The notes: generated by a model from the sequence alone, not told the origin. A DNA stretch of 64,000 nt from Saussurea involucrata (GCA_033807775.1 CM066327.1:94200295-94264294); one strand, 5' to 3'; counted from the stretch's first letter, positions 32,682-44,264 are shown. Made by a program: numbers and translations.

Positions 32682-33566
32682 TGAAACGCCCTAAAATTTC
32701 GAATAAATTTAAACCTTAAATAAACAAGGTTTACGACTACATCTTCCAAAATTTTCATCCACAAATGGGGTATTAGTGACAAGGTTCATATATATAAATG
32801 AACTATCTTAAACAACCTACTAATCTAATCCATAACATACATGATCAGATTAAAAGGGTTGTCTATAATATCTTCTAGAATATATTCGATTCCACTAATT
32901 CCCCATTACATCTCTACAATTATGATTCTGGTACCCTCTTCACTCATCCCTTCAATTCCCTGCCCGAGCTAGTACCTGGTAAGACAATTAGTTTTGAAAA
33001 TATTAGGCTTGTGCGTAGTGAGAACATCCAATTTTAAAATTAAAACCTTTATAAGCTTTGAAAACCAAATTTGTAAACAAAGCATATAAAATAACCTTTT
33101 CCAATTTCCATAACGTACACATAACATCTTTGATGACGGGAATCATACCCGATTCCATGAGTATGACGAACACTAAGTGAGTCATAGTATCATGTTTAAG
33201 AGCGCCACTATGAATCACTAAGGATCCTAGATTTCAGCTCATGTCCAATAAATTACAATTATGCCATGCCTGTTTCTTGGTATGGAAGTCGGGATTACAA
33301 TTAAGCCATGCCTATCCCTTATCTTCTACTAGAAAACGGGAATTTCAATTTACCTTGCCTATTCCACGTATTCTCGTCACAATAAACGGGAATTCCAATT
33401 TACCTTGTCTATTCCACGTTTATCAAATAGTGACAGTGCCTATGGATCTATTACACTTACTAGCATAAGTGCGCACCAAATCCAAACATATATCAAATCA
33501 TATCATACCCGAACTTGGGTTATCATCGCGTTCGTAAAATTCAACTACTACAGTTATGATCAAAAT
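32682..33566 (-). repeat. 5' LTR of element K (partial)
   Basis: It starts TGAAACGCCCTAAAATTT, similar to the H LTR start. Diverged tandem units of about 50-65 bp (GCCATGCCTRT, TTACCTTGCCTATTCCACG) lie at 33245-33425. It is cut at 33566 by the LTR of C, and the remaining part is not visible to the right. Confidence 0.7.
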
Positions 33567-34297
33567 TGTAGATCCCATTTTAGACTCAACAGTGATATTT
33601 AAACCACAAACGTTTAAAACAGAGTGTAATAGGATTTTAAGTGCGGAAGCGTTTTAAAGAGCAGTTTGGGTTAGACTGTAATGGTAGAAAACACACAATA
33701 GTGATATGAATGCAGTAAGTATAATAAGAATACTGCTCAATGATTCATCTCTATTAATTCACCAGAGTTACACCAAGAACACCATAAAGTGTGTGCTTCT
33801 CACATATACTTTCTCTCTAAGTAGGTGTGTGTGTTGTGCTTCATTACCATAACTGGTCTGGTTCACTCTCTATTTATACAAAAGACAAAAGGGACAAGAT
33901 GTACAGGGGGCATGATCGTGGAACGCATTATGGTACACGTTAAGGTTGTGCGCCGTTTGATAGTACTCTGTAAAAGCCGCAGCCTCTCAGAGGATGGCAT
34001 GTGGAAAGTAGAGGAACGTGTCTTGTACTTTTTGATCTCCAGAATCTTCGTACAACAGAGGCACGTGAGCAGTACACTTGTCTTTGTCTTCAAGAGACTT
34101 GATCTTCATCTTCAGTCTATAGTTCCACAGAGGCTCTATCAAGATGAGTAGAGGCTATATGGTCTTGAGTTCTGTCTTGGGCTTGTTCTTCTGATGTTTG
34201 ATCAACAGAGGCTCTGAGGTGTATCTGGTAGAGGCTTGTGGCAGATTTGTTCTTAGCTATTTTTCAATACTTCTAACATTTGTACTTGGAGCTAACA
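33567..34297 (-). repeat. 3' LTR of element C (731 bp)
   Basis: The plus strand runs from TGTAGATCCC to GAGCTAACA. It shares TGCGGAAGCGTTTTAAAGA-like and GAGCTAACA-like segments with LTR B. AAAAT (33562-33566) precedes it. Confidence 0.78.
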
Positions 34298-34309
34298 ATA
34301 TCCCCCTAA
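34298..34309 (-). promoter_or_regulatory. Polypurine tract of element C
   Basis: The minus strand reads CTTAGGGGGATAT directly before the LTR, matching the tract of B. Confidence 0.8.
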
Positions 34310-34570
34310 GTATTGAAAAAATAAAATTTGGAAATATGCGTAGAGCTTAACCTAAGAGGACAAGAGGTAAATGAGTCAACCTCTGTAAAAGAGAGCTTTC
34401 ATTTTGCATACATGCCAGAGGGATTTATAGAGGTTCTTGAAACTGAAATTGCAAAGCTTTGAAAAATTAAAACTAAGTCCAAAAGTTAACAACAGAGATC
34501 ATATTCTAGCATTAGGGAAATCGTTTATCTTCTTTCCCCATGCTCCTTCCTTCTTGAGTTGAGTGTGGAA

Positions 34571-37500
34571 GAATATGCACTATTCTCTGAAACTGATAGT
34601 TGCATGAATGGCTTCAATGAGTCGATCTGCAGTCTCAAGGCTTATGAATTCAGAGCCTCTGCTATTGAGTAGTTCATGTTTGAATTGTAGCAGAGTCTCT
34701 ATGGCATACTTCTGATAATCGTATTCAACGAAGAGCTTCTTCTGTCCTTGTGGATCAAGATACACATATCCAACTCTGGGATGATGAATGATAGTGTGGG
34801 GTCTGATGTTAGAGGATGAGGGGCAATTATCATCAGGGCGTGTTAGGGAGATCTTCTTTACCCCGAAGTCTAGAGCTAATTGGAAGTCGAGTAAGCTGTA
34901 GTACAGTAGCCTTTCCCTCATAAAGGTTCTAACAGCGTCATAGGCCCTTTAATGTTCGACTCTGCTAGATACATAGTTGCTCTCTGCCCATGTGTATAGT
35001 TCTGCCAAGTCATAAGGGTGGAGATTTCTAAGATATGCGTCAGTAAATCTCATTCTGGAGCCATCTTCTGTCAGCATAAAGTAGATGTTGTACCAGACGT
35101 TTCAACATGTTGTGTGTGAGAGTTTGACTCTAGTGACCTCTGTGATCTTAGAGTTTGAGAATACATGGTCAATCTTCTATTCCTTTTCCCTGTAGAATTT
35201 ATCCTTGATCTCTGAGATTATATCCTTCCTTAGGGTAGGCTTTGGTAGAGGATTGTTGAGGCCTCTGTTGTATAGATAATAGTATATACAACCTCTTCCA
35301 TGTCTCTATTAGGTGCAGGGGAGGGGCATGGGTTTCCTCAGAGCGTCCATCTCTCTAAGGACCTGAGTAACTCTATCTTCAGCAAGTTTGGCTTTTGGAT
35401 CAAGAGAAGGGATGGCTGGAAGAGGAGGTCCAAACGCCCAATCCATTTCCTCTGGTTTTGGAGTTATGAACGAGTCGAAAGCGCTCTTCATCAGTTTTTC
35501 CGTTGGTTGAGGCTTAGATTTCTTGGGTTTAGAATCCTTTGTGACAATGGATTTGCCCTTGTCTTTGGTTGTTGGATTAGGTTTGGGTACCTCTGTTGAG
35601 ATCTTGGATTTAGTTTGAGGTAGGGGTTTAACGGTTGGTTCTGTTGTTGGCTTGGTTGGAGGTACCTTTGTTGATTGTTGCTTCTGTTGAACACTTGGAG
35701 GGTTTTGTTTCGATTTTGGTGGGGGTACATCTATAGATTTATCTTTTTGAAGAGTGCTTTGAGGTTGGGTTTGGGTTTGTACTTTGGTTTGAACTTCTGT
35801 TGGGGGTTGTTGAGGTGGTTTGGGTTAGGCTCTGTTGGTGTCTTCAAGTATGTTCTTGTTTTCTGGGCTAAAGATTTGACCCTCGGTGTTTTGGGTCGTT
35901 GTTTAGGGGGTGTGGGTGAGGGTAGGCTGGTTTCTGGTAGAGGTGATCGGGGTGTTGGAGATGGTAGAACTTCAGATTGTTTAGTTTCCACAAAAGAGGG
36001 TGTTTCTTCTATGGTCTTCATGGGTGAGTTGGTCGATGAGTTGAGTGGTACTTGCTGAAGAGGTTTGATTGCCAGGTGTTGGCTCGTAGAGGTTCTACTC
36101 TTTTTCTCCTTGTTCTCCCCCTTATGATGACGTAAGGGTTCATCAGAGTCACCATCAGAGTAATCATACTCCCTCTATTCCGTTCTACTCTCTGTCTGGC
36201 AAGAAGTTGGAGGCTTCTTAGGCTGAGTTGCCCCTGTTGCGATCATCTTGGTGCACAGATCATCACAGATTCCAAGCAGATAGGCTACCTCTGCTTCTGA
36301 GTTGAAACCGTAGCTTACCTACGCTCGCTTGGAATTATTTAACATATGAAGCGTTGGCAGTCGTGAAAGCTTTAATGAACTCAATTATGTCATTCATAAT
36401 GCTTTGGCCTAACTCCGTTAGTTGAGCTCTGGTGATGTAATCCTGTGGCTTCAAAGCTTGCATCTGCTCTGTGGTGGACTCTTGCACTTTTTCCAGAGCC
36501 TTGTGTAGATCATCTGAGGTTAAGGCTGGAGTGGCAGAGGGGTGTTGCTTCGATAGAGCTTCATCAATTGCTCTGGCTTCCATCAAATCCTTGGTCAATT
36601 GATCTCTAGAAGTTTGTGTTGCAGAAGACTTTGTGCTCTGTGTAGAAGAATTCTTTATGAAGTTTAGCATAGCTGTATTTCCCTTGACTTCTGTGGATAA
36701 GTTTGCAACCTTTGAGGACAGCTCATCAAGGGCCTTCTTCGAATTTTTTGCAAGAGAATTCACTAAGCTTTGCAACTCAGTAAGCTGATTGGTCACAGAG
36801 GTGACAAAGGTTTGGAACTCATCCTTCGCTATATGTGATCTAGGGGTAACCTATGTGGGAACACCTCCTTCCACAGAGTGAACCTTTGTTCATGACTTCC
36901 ATCCAATCCTCGAGAAGAGGCTTTTGAAGCCTCTTCCTCTATGGATGTTCTGTCGTGGGTCTTACTCTGATCCACTCCAGTGGTGGGGACAGAGGGAACC
37001 TTGAGTTGACTTAGGGATTTGTCTAGAATCCCTTCGTCTTCGTACACTCTACGCTCCTCTGAAGAGCGGTTTGTTTCTATGATCGTGCGTGTGGCAGAGG
37101 AAACAAATTCCTTTGTTGGGAATTCAGGTGTGACTTGGGGCGAAGTGTCACGAAGTAGAGTAGTGTCCTTTGGAGAGGACACTATCTGTCGGGCTTCCCC
37201 GGTTTGTGCGAACACAGAGGAGGAAAAAGGTTCCTCTGGCTGGTTGGCAAGGGTAAGGCTCGAGCTGTGTACCTCTTCTTCAATGATTTCTTCTTCCACT
37301 AGATTGGCGAGATCAGAGATGTGGGTAGCACAAGGGGGTTTTGGATATGCGCCTCTTCTAGCTCCGGCATCTTTTACACTCATTTCCTCACCTTCTAGTC
37401 CTAGGACTTCTGTAGTGTCTAACCCGAACTCTACTTCTTCGTCCCAAAGCCCCTATGTAGTCTCTAGTTCCTCTGTCTTCTCCAGGTTTGGATCGAACTC

Positions 37501-38310
37501 TGTTGCAGGAGAAGCAAGAATTTCCGTTCTGGCAGAGACTTCAGGGGTCTCTACTATTATGCCTTTGGGAGTTGCATCTGCCATTTCCATATCAGAATCC
37601 ACATCTGCTACTGTGAATCTTGGGCCATGGTACTCAGGAGCGTCATTTACATCCCATCCAGAGGTATCCAGGGTTGTGTCCATCTGTGATCGTTCAAGAA
37701 AATCAGCAAATGTTTCAACAGAGGGTTATTCTGTTGATTCTTGGATGTTGGAGGGGTTGGACTTCTGTTTCTGCGAATCGCAGAGGGGTTGGTTAGCGGA
37801 GTTCAGTTTCAGCGAGAGTCACATCCTCTGCTATAGTTTGCAGAGGGGACTTATGTTTGTGGGTTTCCTCTTCTTGTGTTTAGAGGCTCCTTCCTCAGAG
37901 GTTTTGGATTTTATTTTCTTCTTTTTCTCCTTTTGAGGAGGGGGTGCAGAAGACTCAACAACAGTCTGTTCTACCGGTGGGTCGACAGGGATAGTAGAGG
38001 TGGCTTCTTCTGTGGGTTTGGCTTTAGAGGCCTTTTTCTTCTTTGGTGCCACTTGCTTTGGTTGGATTTGCTTAGAGACATTTGGTGGGGCGGCAGAGCT
38101 AGCGGATGCAGATGTTGATTTGACAGATCGTTGTCTTTTCACTCTCTCTATCTTAAGCCTATGCTTCTATAGGCCACTTCCCACTCCTCTTCTGTCATTC
38201 TTTCTACTACCTCACTACCTATGGGGGTTCATATGCATGGGGGGTCATAGGACTCGGTTTGGGAGTCCTATGTGCACGCACATACTCTTCTTCTAATGCT
38301 TTATCATCTG
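34571..38310 (-). pseudogene. Accessory ORF of element C, multiply broken
   Basis: Several minus-strand pieces in order: a basic NLS-like part (37831-38142, KKKKIKSKTSEEG, KHKKRKP); a linker (37453-37683 and 36829-37383); a coiled-coil segment (36335-36796) containing DYITRAQLTELGQ and FTTANASYVK; Pro/Gln-rich linkers (35309-36021); and a C-terminal domain (34580-34921, RERLLYYSLLDFQLALDFG, DPQGQKKLFVEYDYQKYA). Each has a counterpart at the same relative place in B. The N-terminal QFW domain is missing because the element ends at D. Plus-strand ORFs over this region are shadows. Confidence 0.8.
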
Positions 38311-38547
38311 TGTTGTTCCCTCAAATCTAATGCATGCAATCAGAGTGAATCATAGATTCTAGAGAGAGAAAACATTGGTCATCCATATATTCTCCAAGAT
38401 AGTAATATGACAAAGTTACAATCACTATGACTAAGACAAGCCTATTTATACCCATGGCATACAAGGTATAAAGGCATAAGACATAAGATTGACTATTAGA
38501 CAGTACATGACTTTATAGTAAATCTTGAATACGATAATGTCCTAACA
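38311..38547 (-). repeat. 3' LTR of element D (about 237 bp)
   Basis: The right end is CCTAACA at 38547. The left end is placed at TGTTGTTCCC but could be a few bases either side. Minus-strand TATAAATAGG is at 38441-38450. The block around the TATA box matches the 5' LTR of F. Confidence 0.75.
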
Positions 38548-39330
38548 TTCTCCCCATTTGGATTCAAGATTTATCAAAAATATAGCAGTAGTCTTCAGGA
38601 CTTTATCTTCAAAACTTTAACACTGGCCGCTTTAAATATTGAAGCTCTGATCATCTTCAAACACATAAAATCTTCAATTTGCCCTTTGTAAAGTCAATCT
38701 CTTGAACAAAAACTCTATCAAATCATCTTCAAGTCTTTTACATGAAAATCAGATTTTTGCAGCTTTAGAGTCTTTGAGGGTTCAAACTTTTCGCACCCAA
38801 CTAGAATTTCACAAAACTTTTTGCATTCAACTGAGTGAGTGAAGAGACTTCTCAAATCCAACTACAATCGAATTCCTTACTTTTCGGATCCTTCTAATGC
38901 GAGTTATTCACTTCTCGGATCCTTCTTGATGCGAACAATGAGCTTCTCGTATCCTTCTTCATCCGTGAACTGAACTTTTTGGATCCTGTTGATGCGAACA
39001 CTTAGAATTTTACTGTTCATTTTGAGCTTCGATGCGAAAACTTTGACTGAGATTTGAATTTATGTATCTTCATCACTCTGACTTTGAACTGTTTGTGAAC
39101 AACGAACTTTCTCGAACAATCTCAGAACATCTTCTTGACTTTGACTTATAATATCTCCCCCATAATCTTCCATTGATAAAAAAACTTCCTTTTCTTCTGG
39201 GTATTATTTCTTTCCCTGATCTTCAGTATATTACTTCTCCCCCTTTTTGATGATTGTGAGCATCATGATCATCAAAACCAACATCAATATCAGCACGTTT
39301 TTTGTTCATGACTAACATTCAACTCCTTTT
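38311..39330 (-). mobile_element. Element D: 3' fragment of an F/G-type copia element
   Basis: A 3' LTR (38311-38547) is followed by 3' non-coding sequence with TTCTCCCC and CTCCCCC polypurine tracts on the minus strand (38548-38556, near 39240). It is similar in order to the 3' region of F and G. No gag is visible, and the right boundary is uncertain. Confidence 0.72.
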
Positions 39331-39779
39331 CGATCTGATAAGCCGTCAATTCCAAAAGAATTTATCCGAATCTTTTCAAATTCAGAAAAAGAATGTGGTA
39401 ACCCTGAAACAACGAATGAATCAGTTAAAATGTCTGTAAGTAGCACGAAGCCACTTAGTACAACGGATGTACTTTGTAAAGGAGATTTTTGATGTTCACT
39501 CCCCATGGCTTCCATTCAATCATCGAAAAACCACAAATGAATTTCAATGAACGTTATAACAAGAAAACATATTCCTTGTGTGTACGTGCTTGTGTAGAAA
39601 GAATTGAAGCAACATATGCTTGAAAATTAGGCTCAAAGCGTGTAAATTGTTGAGACAACAACAATTTTCCACGAACTCAATGTGCATGAATGAAGAGCGA
39701 AGGTGGGGCAAACTTCCGTCTTTTTCAATATCCAAACCTTCCAAATGAAGATTAGATAGATTATAGAGTAAACCTCACT
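39331..39779. other. Unassigned stretch right of element D
   Basis: A 67-codon minus-strand ORF (39312-39515, starting MEAMGSEHQK) overlaps its left end. I recognise nothing in it. Neither C, D nor K resumes here. Confidence 0.4.
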
Positions 39780-40010
39780 TTTGGTCCCTGTGGTTTGTTA
39801 AAAATAACGAAAATCGTCCCTAAACTTCATTTATTACAAATTTGCCCCTGTGGTATTCGTTTTTGCCCGGATTTGGTCCCTCTCACTAACAGAGGTTAAC
39901 CTCCATCCATTAAATGAAGGGCAAATCTGTCTTTTTATAAATTTATTTATTTTACCATTATTTTTCTCTTTTTATTTTTGTCTTATATGAATTTATTTAT
40001 TATACTTTGA
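39780..40010 (+). repeat. Dispersed repeat 'TTTGGTCCCTGTGG...' (putative TIR element end)
   Basis: It contains TTTGGTCCCTGTGGTTTG and GCCCGGATTTGGTCCCTCTC. The latter recurs inverted at 63965-64000. Such sequences are common ends of plant DNA transposons, but I cannot pair the ends with certainty. Confidence 0.45.
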
Positions 40011-40023
40011 TATTATATACACA

Positions 40024-40117
40024 TATAATATATATACTTTTATACACACTCACACAACACCCTCATCTATCCCTCTCTCTCTCCTACTTCTTCTTCCCCA
40101 CAACTATAACCTGCAAA

Positions 40118-40163
<46 letters not shown>

Positions 40164-40363
40164 ACACACACTTAATACATATATATATATATATATACAT
40201 ATATACACACACTCACACAACACCCTCATCTATCCCTCTCTCTCTCCTACTTCTTCCCCACAACTATAACCTGCAAAAAAAAACACACACACACAATATA
40301 TATATATATATAAACATATATATATATATATATATAAACATATATATATATATATATATATAA

Positions 40364-40453
<90 letters not shown>

Positions 40454-40462
40454 ACACACACA

Positions 40463-40501
<39 letters not shown>

Positions 40502-40510
40502 AACACACAC
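40024..40510. repeat. TA and CA microsatellite cluster
   Basis: Alternating (TA)n and (CA)n blocks, the longest TA run at about 40386-40450. A segment with ACACACTCACACAACACCCTC and CTCCTACTTCTTC is duplicated (40042-40110 and 40203-40280). ORFs made of Tyr-Ile or Cys-Val repeats here are artefacts. Confidence 0.95.
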
Positions 40511-40714
40511 AATTTCTCTCGCCATTTCTAACCAAAAAACCCACCAAAATCAACAAAAACCCACCATTTTCAAGCAATGTGAGATCAAAAAGATGAAGTT
40601 AAAAACCAGAAAAAAGAGGGTTTTGTGTTTGTAGGTGGATCAAAGGGCTATAAACAGCTACTAAAAGGCCAGGACTGAATCCATTGAGGTCATCACCGCC
40701 ACCACCACCGAATC

Positions 40715-40749
<35 letters not shown>

Positions 40750-40900
40750 TATATATATATATATATACTACATATATAAGCATATACACTTAATGTCTTA
40801 AAGACAAGTCATCAAGCATGGAGTACCACCATTTTATGCAGGAAATTCAAAAAACTCTTAAAGACAACTGACAAAGCACATTGTACAACTGATTTGCTTT
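40511..40900. repeat. Diverged copy of the sequence around 44080-44610
   Basis: TTTCTCTCGCCATTTCTAAC with an AACCCACC run, and later AAGCATATACACTTAATGTC, are paralleled at 44086-44120 and 44493-44516. A second CA/TA microsatellite lies at 40718-40785. Probably related Helitron sequence. Confidence 0.5.
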
Positions 40901-41239
40901 TAAACCCTCTCACCACCTCCAGCCATCCCTTTTCTCCGACAGTGATCCCTTTTTCTATTTTGGTGCAAAATAAATCAATTGCTTTTCAGGATTTATTTGA
41001 ATTCAAATTTCTTCACTCTCTCAATCTCAAACACGCCCTAAAACTCATCCCTAAAATCCAGTCTCTCCATCTTGTACACACCAATTTCAAATTTGAAATC
41101 TTGACTCCATCATATTTCCTCCCCAAATTGACAATTCACAGCCTATGGTTAGGGTTTTATGTCCATTCAAGGTATTCTATTTCCCGATTCCATTATCAGT
41201 TCATCTTCCTTCCTTTTCTTGCAGTTTTTATTTTCTTTC

Positions 41240-41420
41240 TCTCTCATTTTCTGGTTATGTTGTAGCTGATGTTGAATGTCAGATCGTTGATGAGGAACTC
41301 AGGAGGAGTTTACCGGAAGAGAATCGGAGAAATCAAAAAACTCACCTAATTACTCCTCCTACTACCGGTCGGCGATCTCCTCGTATAACGGATGCTTTCT
41401 TCGTTCCCAGGCCGATCTCT
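41240..41420 (+). pseudogene. Unidentified exon-like fragment upstream of the SAM carrier fragment
   Basis: The frame DVECQIVDEELRRSLPEE... runs to RPISQ followed by a GTATCT donor-like sequence. The composition and flanks look like a captured exon, but I do not recognise the protein. Confidence 0.35.
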
Positions 41421-41866
41421 CAGGTATCTATATGCTTTCCATCCCTATTTTTCATCTCTGCACTTTATCGATTTCTCCATCGATTTTTGATTTCTTTATC
41501 GATTTGGTTTCTGTTTCAACATCCATTTCGATTTCGTTTTTTGTGTATCCCTGCTACTATTTATTCTGAAATTGAGGGACCCATCCACCACAAAATCACA
41601 GGTCAGTTTAATCTCTTGTTTTTTTCTTCAGGGGTCTATTGGTGTCCATAACCTCTTTAGGGTTTAAACTCTTGCTTGTTTCTTCAAGGGTCTTTGCCTC
41701 AGTTACAACAATAAGGGTTCAATTGACGTTAGCTTATGGCTTTTGTTTTCGTTGTTGTTTTTTTTGTCACATCTATTTTGGGTATCTTTTTGATGAAATA
41801 ACGTAATTTACTCACTCCATCTCCTCATGTTTAATTTTGTTTGTGTCTTTTCTTTATGTTTACCAG

Positions 41867-42893
41867 GTTGAGCTTGTGCAATTAAAATTACCAGGAGGAG
41901 CTGCTTCTTCTATTGTATGTGTACCAACAGAGGTATTTCATTGTTAACTCTTGACCTTATCTTTATACGTTGTTGTGTTGCTCCTTGTTTACCATGTTTT
42001 GCAGGTTGTTAAGCAAAGGATGCAGACTGGGCATTTCGCTTCAGCCCCTGATGCTGTTCGTCTTATTGTTGCTAAAGAGGGCTTTAAAAGGCTTTTTGCG
42101 GTATGTGATTTGAGCAACACACAAAATTGAGGTTTCATAAGTTTTGGGCTTGAAAGCTGGTTACATTCTTGTATGCACTCAAGTAGCACTATTATGTGTG
42201 ATTTGTGCTCAATTACTGAGATGTTGGGAGCCTTCATTTATGATTCTATATGAGTCCTTTATTGATGTTGAAATTGCAGGGGTATAGTTTTTTTCTGTTG
42301 CGAGACTTGCCTTTTGATGCCCTCCAATTTTGCATATATGAGCAGCTTTGAATTGGGTATAAACTAGCGGTAAGCTGACTTTGCTCCATGTTTATAGTAA
42401 ACATCTTGACTTTTTCATATCCAATGTTAGTTACTCCATAAAATAAGGCATGTACCTGGTTAAATAATTCTACAGGCAAAAAGGAATCTTAGTGATCCTG
42501 AGAATGCTGTGATTGGTGCTTTTGCAGGTAACTAAACCATTTTGAAGAACATTGTACAGCTTGATTTGCTCTATTTTTTAACCATGTACTTGTGCAATCT
42601 TTGAAGTAGTATATGGTTTAGAATCTAAGCAGCAAGTGTGGATATAGTTAATTAGTGATATCCATTTGTAATAATGATTTAGTGGTACAGGTGCAGTCAC
42701 AGGAGCTGTAACAACACCATTAGATGTAATAAAGACTAGGTTAATGGTTCAGGTACACCACACCACACCACTCCAATTCTATTTTATCTTCTTTTTTTAT
42801 ATAAAAAAGTTATATATATATATCTTTATTTAATGGAGAAGGTGTCTGAGTTGATGTTTTTGTGTGGCAGGGATCATCAAAGCAGTACACAAG
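41867..42893 (+). pseudogene. Captured gene fragment: mitochondrial/plastid S-adenosylmethionine carrier (SAMC-like)
   Basis: Six exon-like pieces bounded by AG/GT introns, in gene order: 41867-41932 (ends VPTE), 42005-42100 (VVKQRMQTGHFASAPDAVRL...), 42280-42369 (LLRDLPFDALQFCIYEQL), 42476-42527 (AKRNLSDPENAVIGAFA), 42691-42752 (AVTGAVTTPLDVIKTRLMVQ) and the start of a sixth at 42871. PLDVIKTR and the preceding VVKQRM are mitochondrial-carrier signature segments, and the whole matches the plant SAM carrier. TGA at 42349-42351 replaces an Arg codon. The gene's first and last parts are missing and unrelated sequence follows. Introns are retained, as expected for DNA-level capture by a Helitron, not retroposition. 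It ends about 1 kb before a Helitron 3' end in the same orientation. Confidence 0.87.
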
Positions 42894-43077
42894 TATCTCC
42901 CATTGGTATATAACACAGATTTGACAGATTTGACTGACTCAATTTCAGCATGAAATCTATCGCAGGTATCTGATTATAAATCACTTACTCATTATTTATT
43001 TATCATCATCAGTTTTTATATGATAGAAAATCTTTGATTTTGATGTTGATTCTCCTATGAAATAAGTAGTATTGCTA

Positions 43078-43132
43078 GGTTTCAGCAAGAAAATAAACCT
43101 CCTGTTTGGATGAGTATGAAAAACTCCAAGGT
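43078..43132 (+). pseudogene. Unidentified exon-like fragment
   Basis: The frame SIARFQQENKPPVWMSMK ends at AAG|GTTAGT, a donor-like site. It lies between the SAM carrier fragment and the Helitron end. Gene unknown. Confidence 0.3.
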
Positions 43133-43894
43133 TAGTTTCTGAGCTCTTTCATGCTTTTTTCGGGTTTATGTTGATCAAAATATACAAGATAATTTGGATT
43201 TTCCTAGCTCGTAATTACTTTTCATGTAGAAGGAATAATCTGTATTTTCGTAGGCTTCAAGGATTTTTTTGACTGATTTGTCCAACATGATCCAATTTTG
43301 ACTCTTCTACCAATTATTTTGCCTCTTTTTTTAGCATGCCTAATTTGATTTTCTTTCCTGGTTCATAAAATTCCTTTCTTACAATAGGTAAGTGGAGATG
43401 GCTTGGGTTCAGATGTTTAAAATGCTCTTGCGAGGTACTTTGTTTGATCATGATAAGGTTCTCTATTCTCTTTACTGAAGTACTATTTTCGATTTTGACC
43501 GATTTTGATGTTGGTTTCAGTTGATGTTTGTCGATGGTAATAACATTTTGGTTTCATGAATCTTCAGTAGTTGTTTTTCTTTATTTGATGTTGAAAACAA
43601 TACATTTTTGCTTTGGCTTGATGTTGGTTCAGCTTCAACATCAAGTGTTGACGTTGAGTGTCTCCTTAGTCGAATTTGATTATGTTCTATTTAAATCCTT
43701 ATTCTTGGTGCTGCATGTTTATTTTTCTATTTAAACACCAGTGGTGCCCTCTTTGTGTGTCTTAAAGTGTGGTTTTTTATTTTACATAATTGATTTGTTT
43801 GATCTATCACTTGTTATTTTGGAAGTTGAATGTTTGTTTGAAAATGAAGATATATTTTCCGTGAACTAAACTAATGTTTCAGAATTGTCATTCA

Positions 43895-43924
43895 CCCGCG
43901 CTGCATCGCGCGGGTAGACAGCTA

Positions 43925-43925
<1 letters not shown>
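43895..43925 (+). mobile_element. Helitron 3' terminus (Helitron 1)
   Basis: A perfect 7-bp stem CCCGCGC-TGCATC-GCGCGGG (43895-43914), 7 bases of spacer, then CTAG (43922-43925) followed by T of a TA microsatellite. A hairpin plus CTRR inserted before T is the defining Helitron 3' end. The 5' TC end was not located, so body length is unknown. The captured SAM carrier exons upstream belong to it or to a related copy. Confidence 0.87.

Positions 43926-44018
<93 letters not shown>
43926..44018. repeat. (TA)n microsatellite
   Basis: About 46 TA units immediately after the Helitron end, likely the insertion target. Confidence 0.95.
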
Positions 44019-44023
<5 letters not shown>

Positions 44024-44138
44024 CACATCATTTTCAATAAAAAAAACCAAAAAACCAAAAAAGCCACCAAAATAAAAAAAACCCACCATTTCTCTCGCAA
44101 TTTCTAACCAAAAAACCCACCATATCGGGGAAGAAGAA

Positions 44139-44228
44139 GTTGGATAGAATGTGAAGTTTAAGAGACGGATGTGGCTCGTTAAGCATCGCCAAGAGACCGC
44201 CCGCCGAGCTCACCGTAGTCACTGCCAT
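44139..44228 (-). pseudogene. RPN2: Captured fragment: 26S proteasome subunit RPN2, first exon
   Basis: On the minus strand ATG 44228 opens MAVTTVSSAGGLLAMLNEPH and about ten further residues (PSLKLHILSN), matching the very conserved N-terminus of plant RPN2 (26S proteasome regulatory particle non-ATPase subunit, PSMD1 homologue). The match then stops and the frame runs into repeat sequence. Some 40 bases of apparent 5' UTR precede the ATG. It is a fragment, not a gene. Confidence 0.85.
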
Positions 44229-44264
44229 TGTTAACGATATCGTTTTCTCGACGATTGTGTGCTG

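Larger units (their letters stand above)
29799..33566 (-). mobile_element. Element K: Ty3/gypsy chromovirus-like element, partial
   Basis: On the minus strand: a partial 5' LTR, a degenerate primer site, gag, protease, RT and the start of RNase H. The rest of pol lies beyond the G insertion outside the window. The LTR is interrupted by element C at 33567. Stops and frameshifts are frequent, so this is the oldest layer visible. Confidence 0.85.
33567..38310 (-). mobile_element. Element C: Sirevirus-like element of the B group, 3' LTR and accessory ORF only
   Basis: It has a 3' LTR (33567-34297), a polypurine tract and a long decayed accessory ORF homologous to that of element B. The gag-pol half is absent: at 38311 the sequence switches to LTR D. 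CAGAGG/CCTCTG words are extremely dense (11 in 37001-38000 by eye). Confidence 0.8.

Noticed and set aside
35300..37936. Plus-strand ORFs of 99-305 codons over element C
   Set aside because: They are antisense shadows of the accessory ORF pieces, which align with element B on the minus strand.
40007..40577. Open frames of Tyr-Ile and Cys-Val repeats on both strands
   Set aside because: They are translations of TA and CA microsatellites, with no other coding signal. The same holds for 43888-44561.
41145..41651. 168-codon plus-strand ORF
   Set aside because: Only the middle (about 41265-41420) looks exon-like. The rest is Phe/Leu/Ser-rich low-complexity translation of T-rich intron-like sequence.
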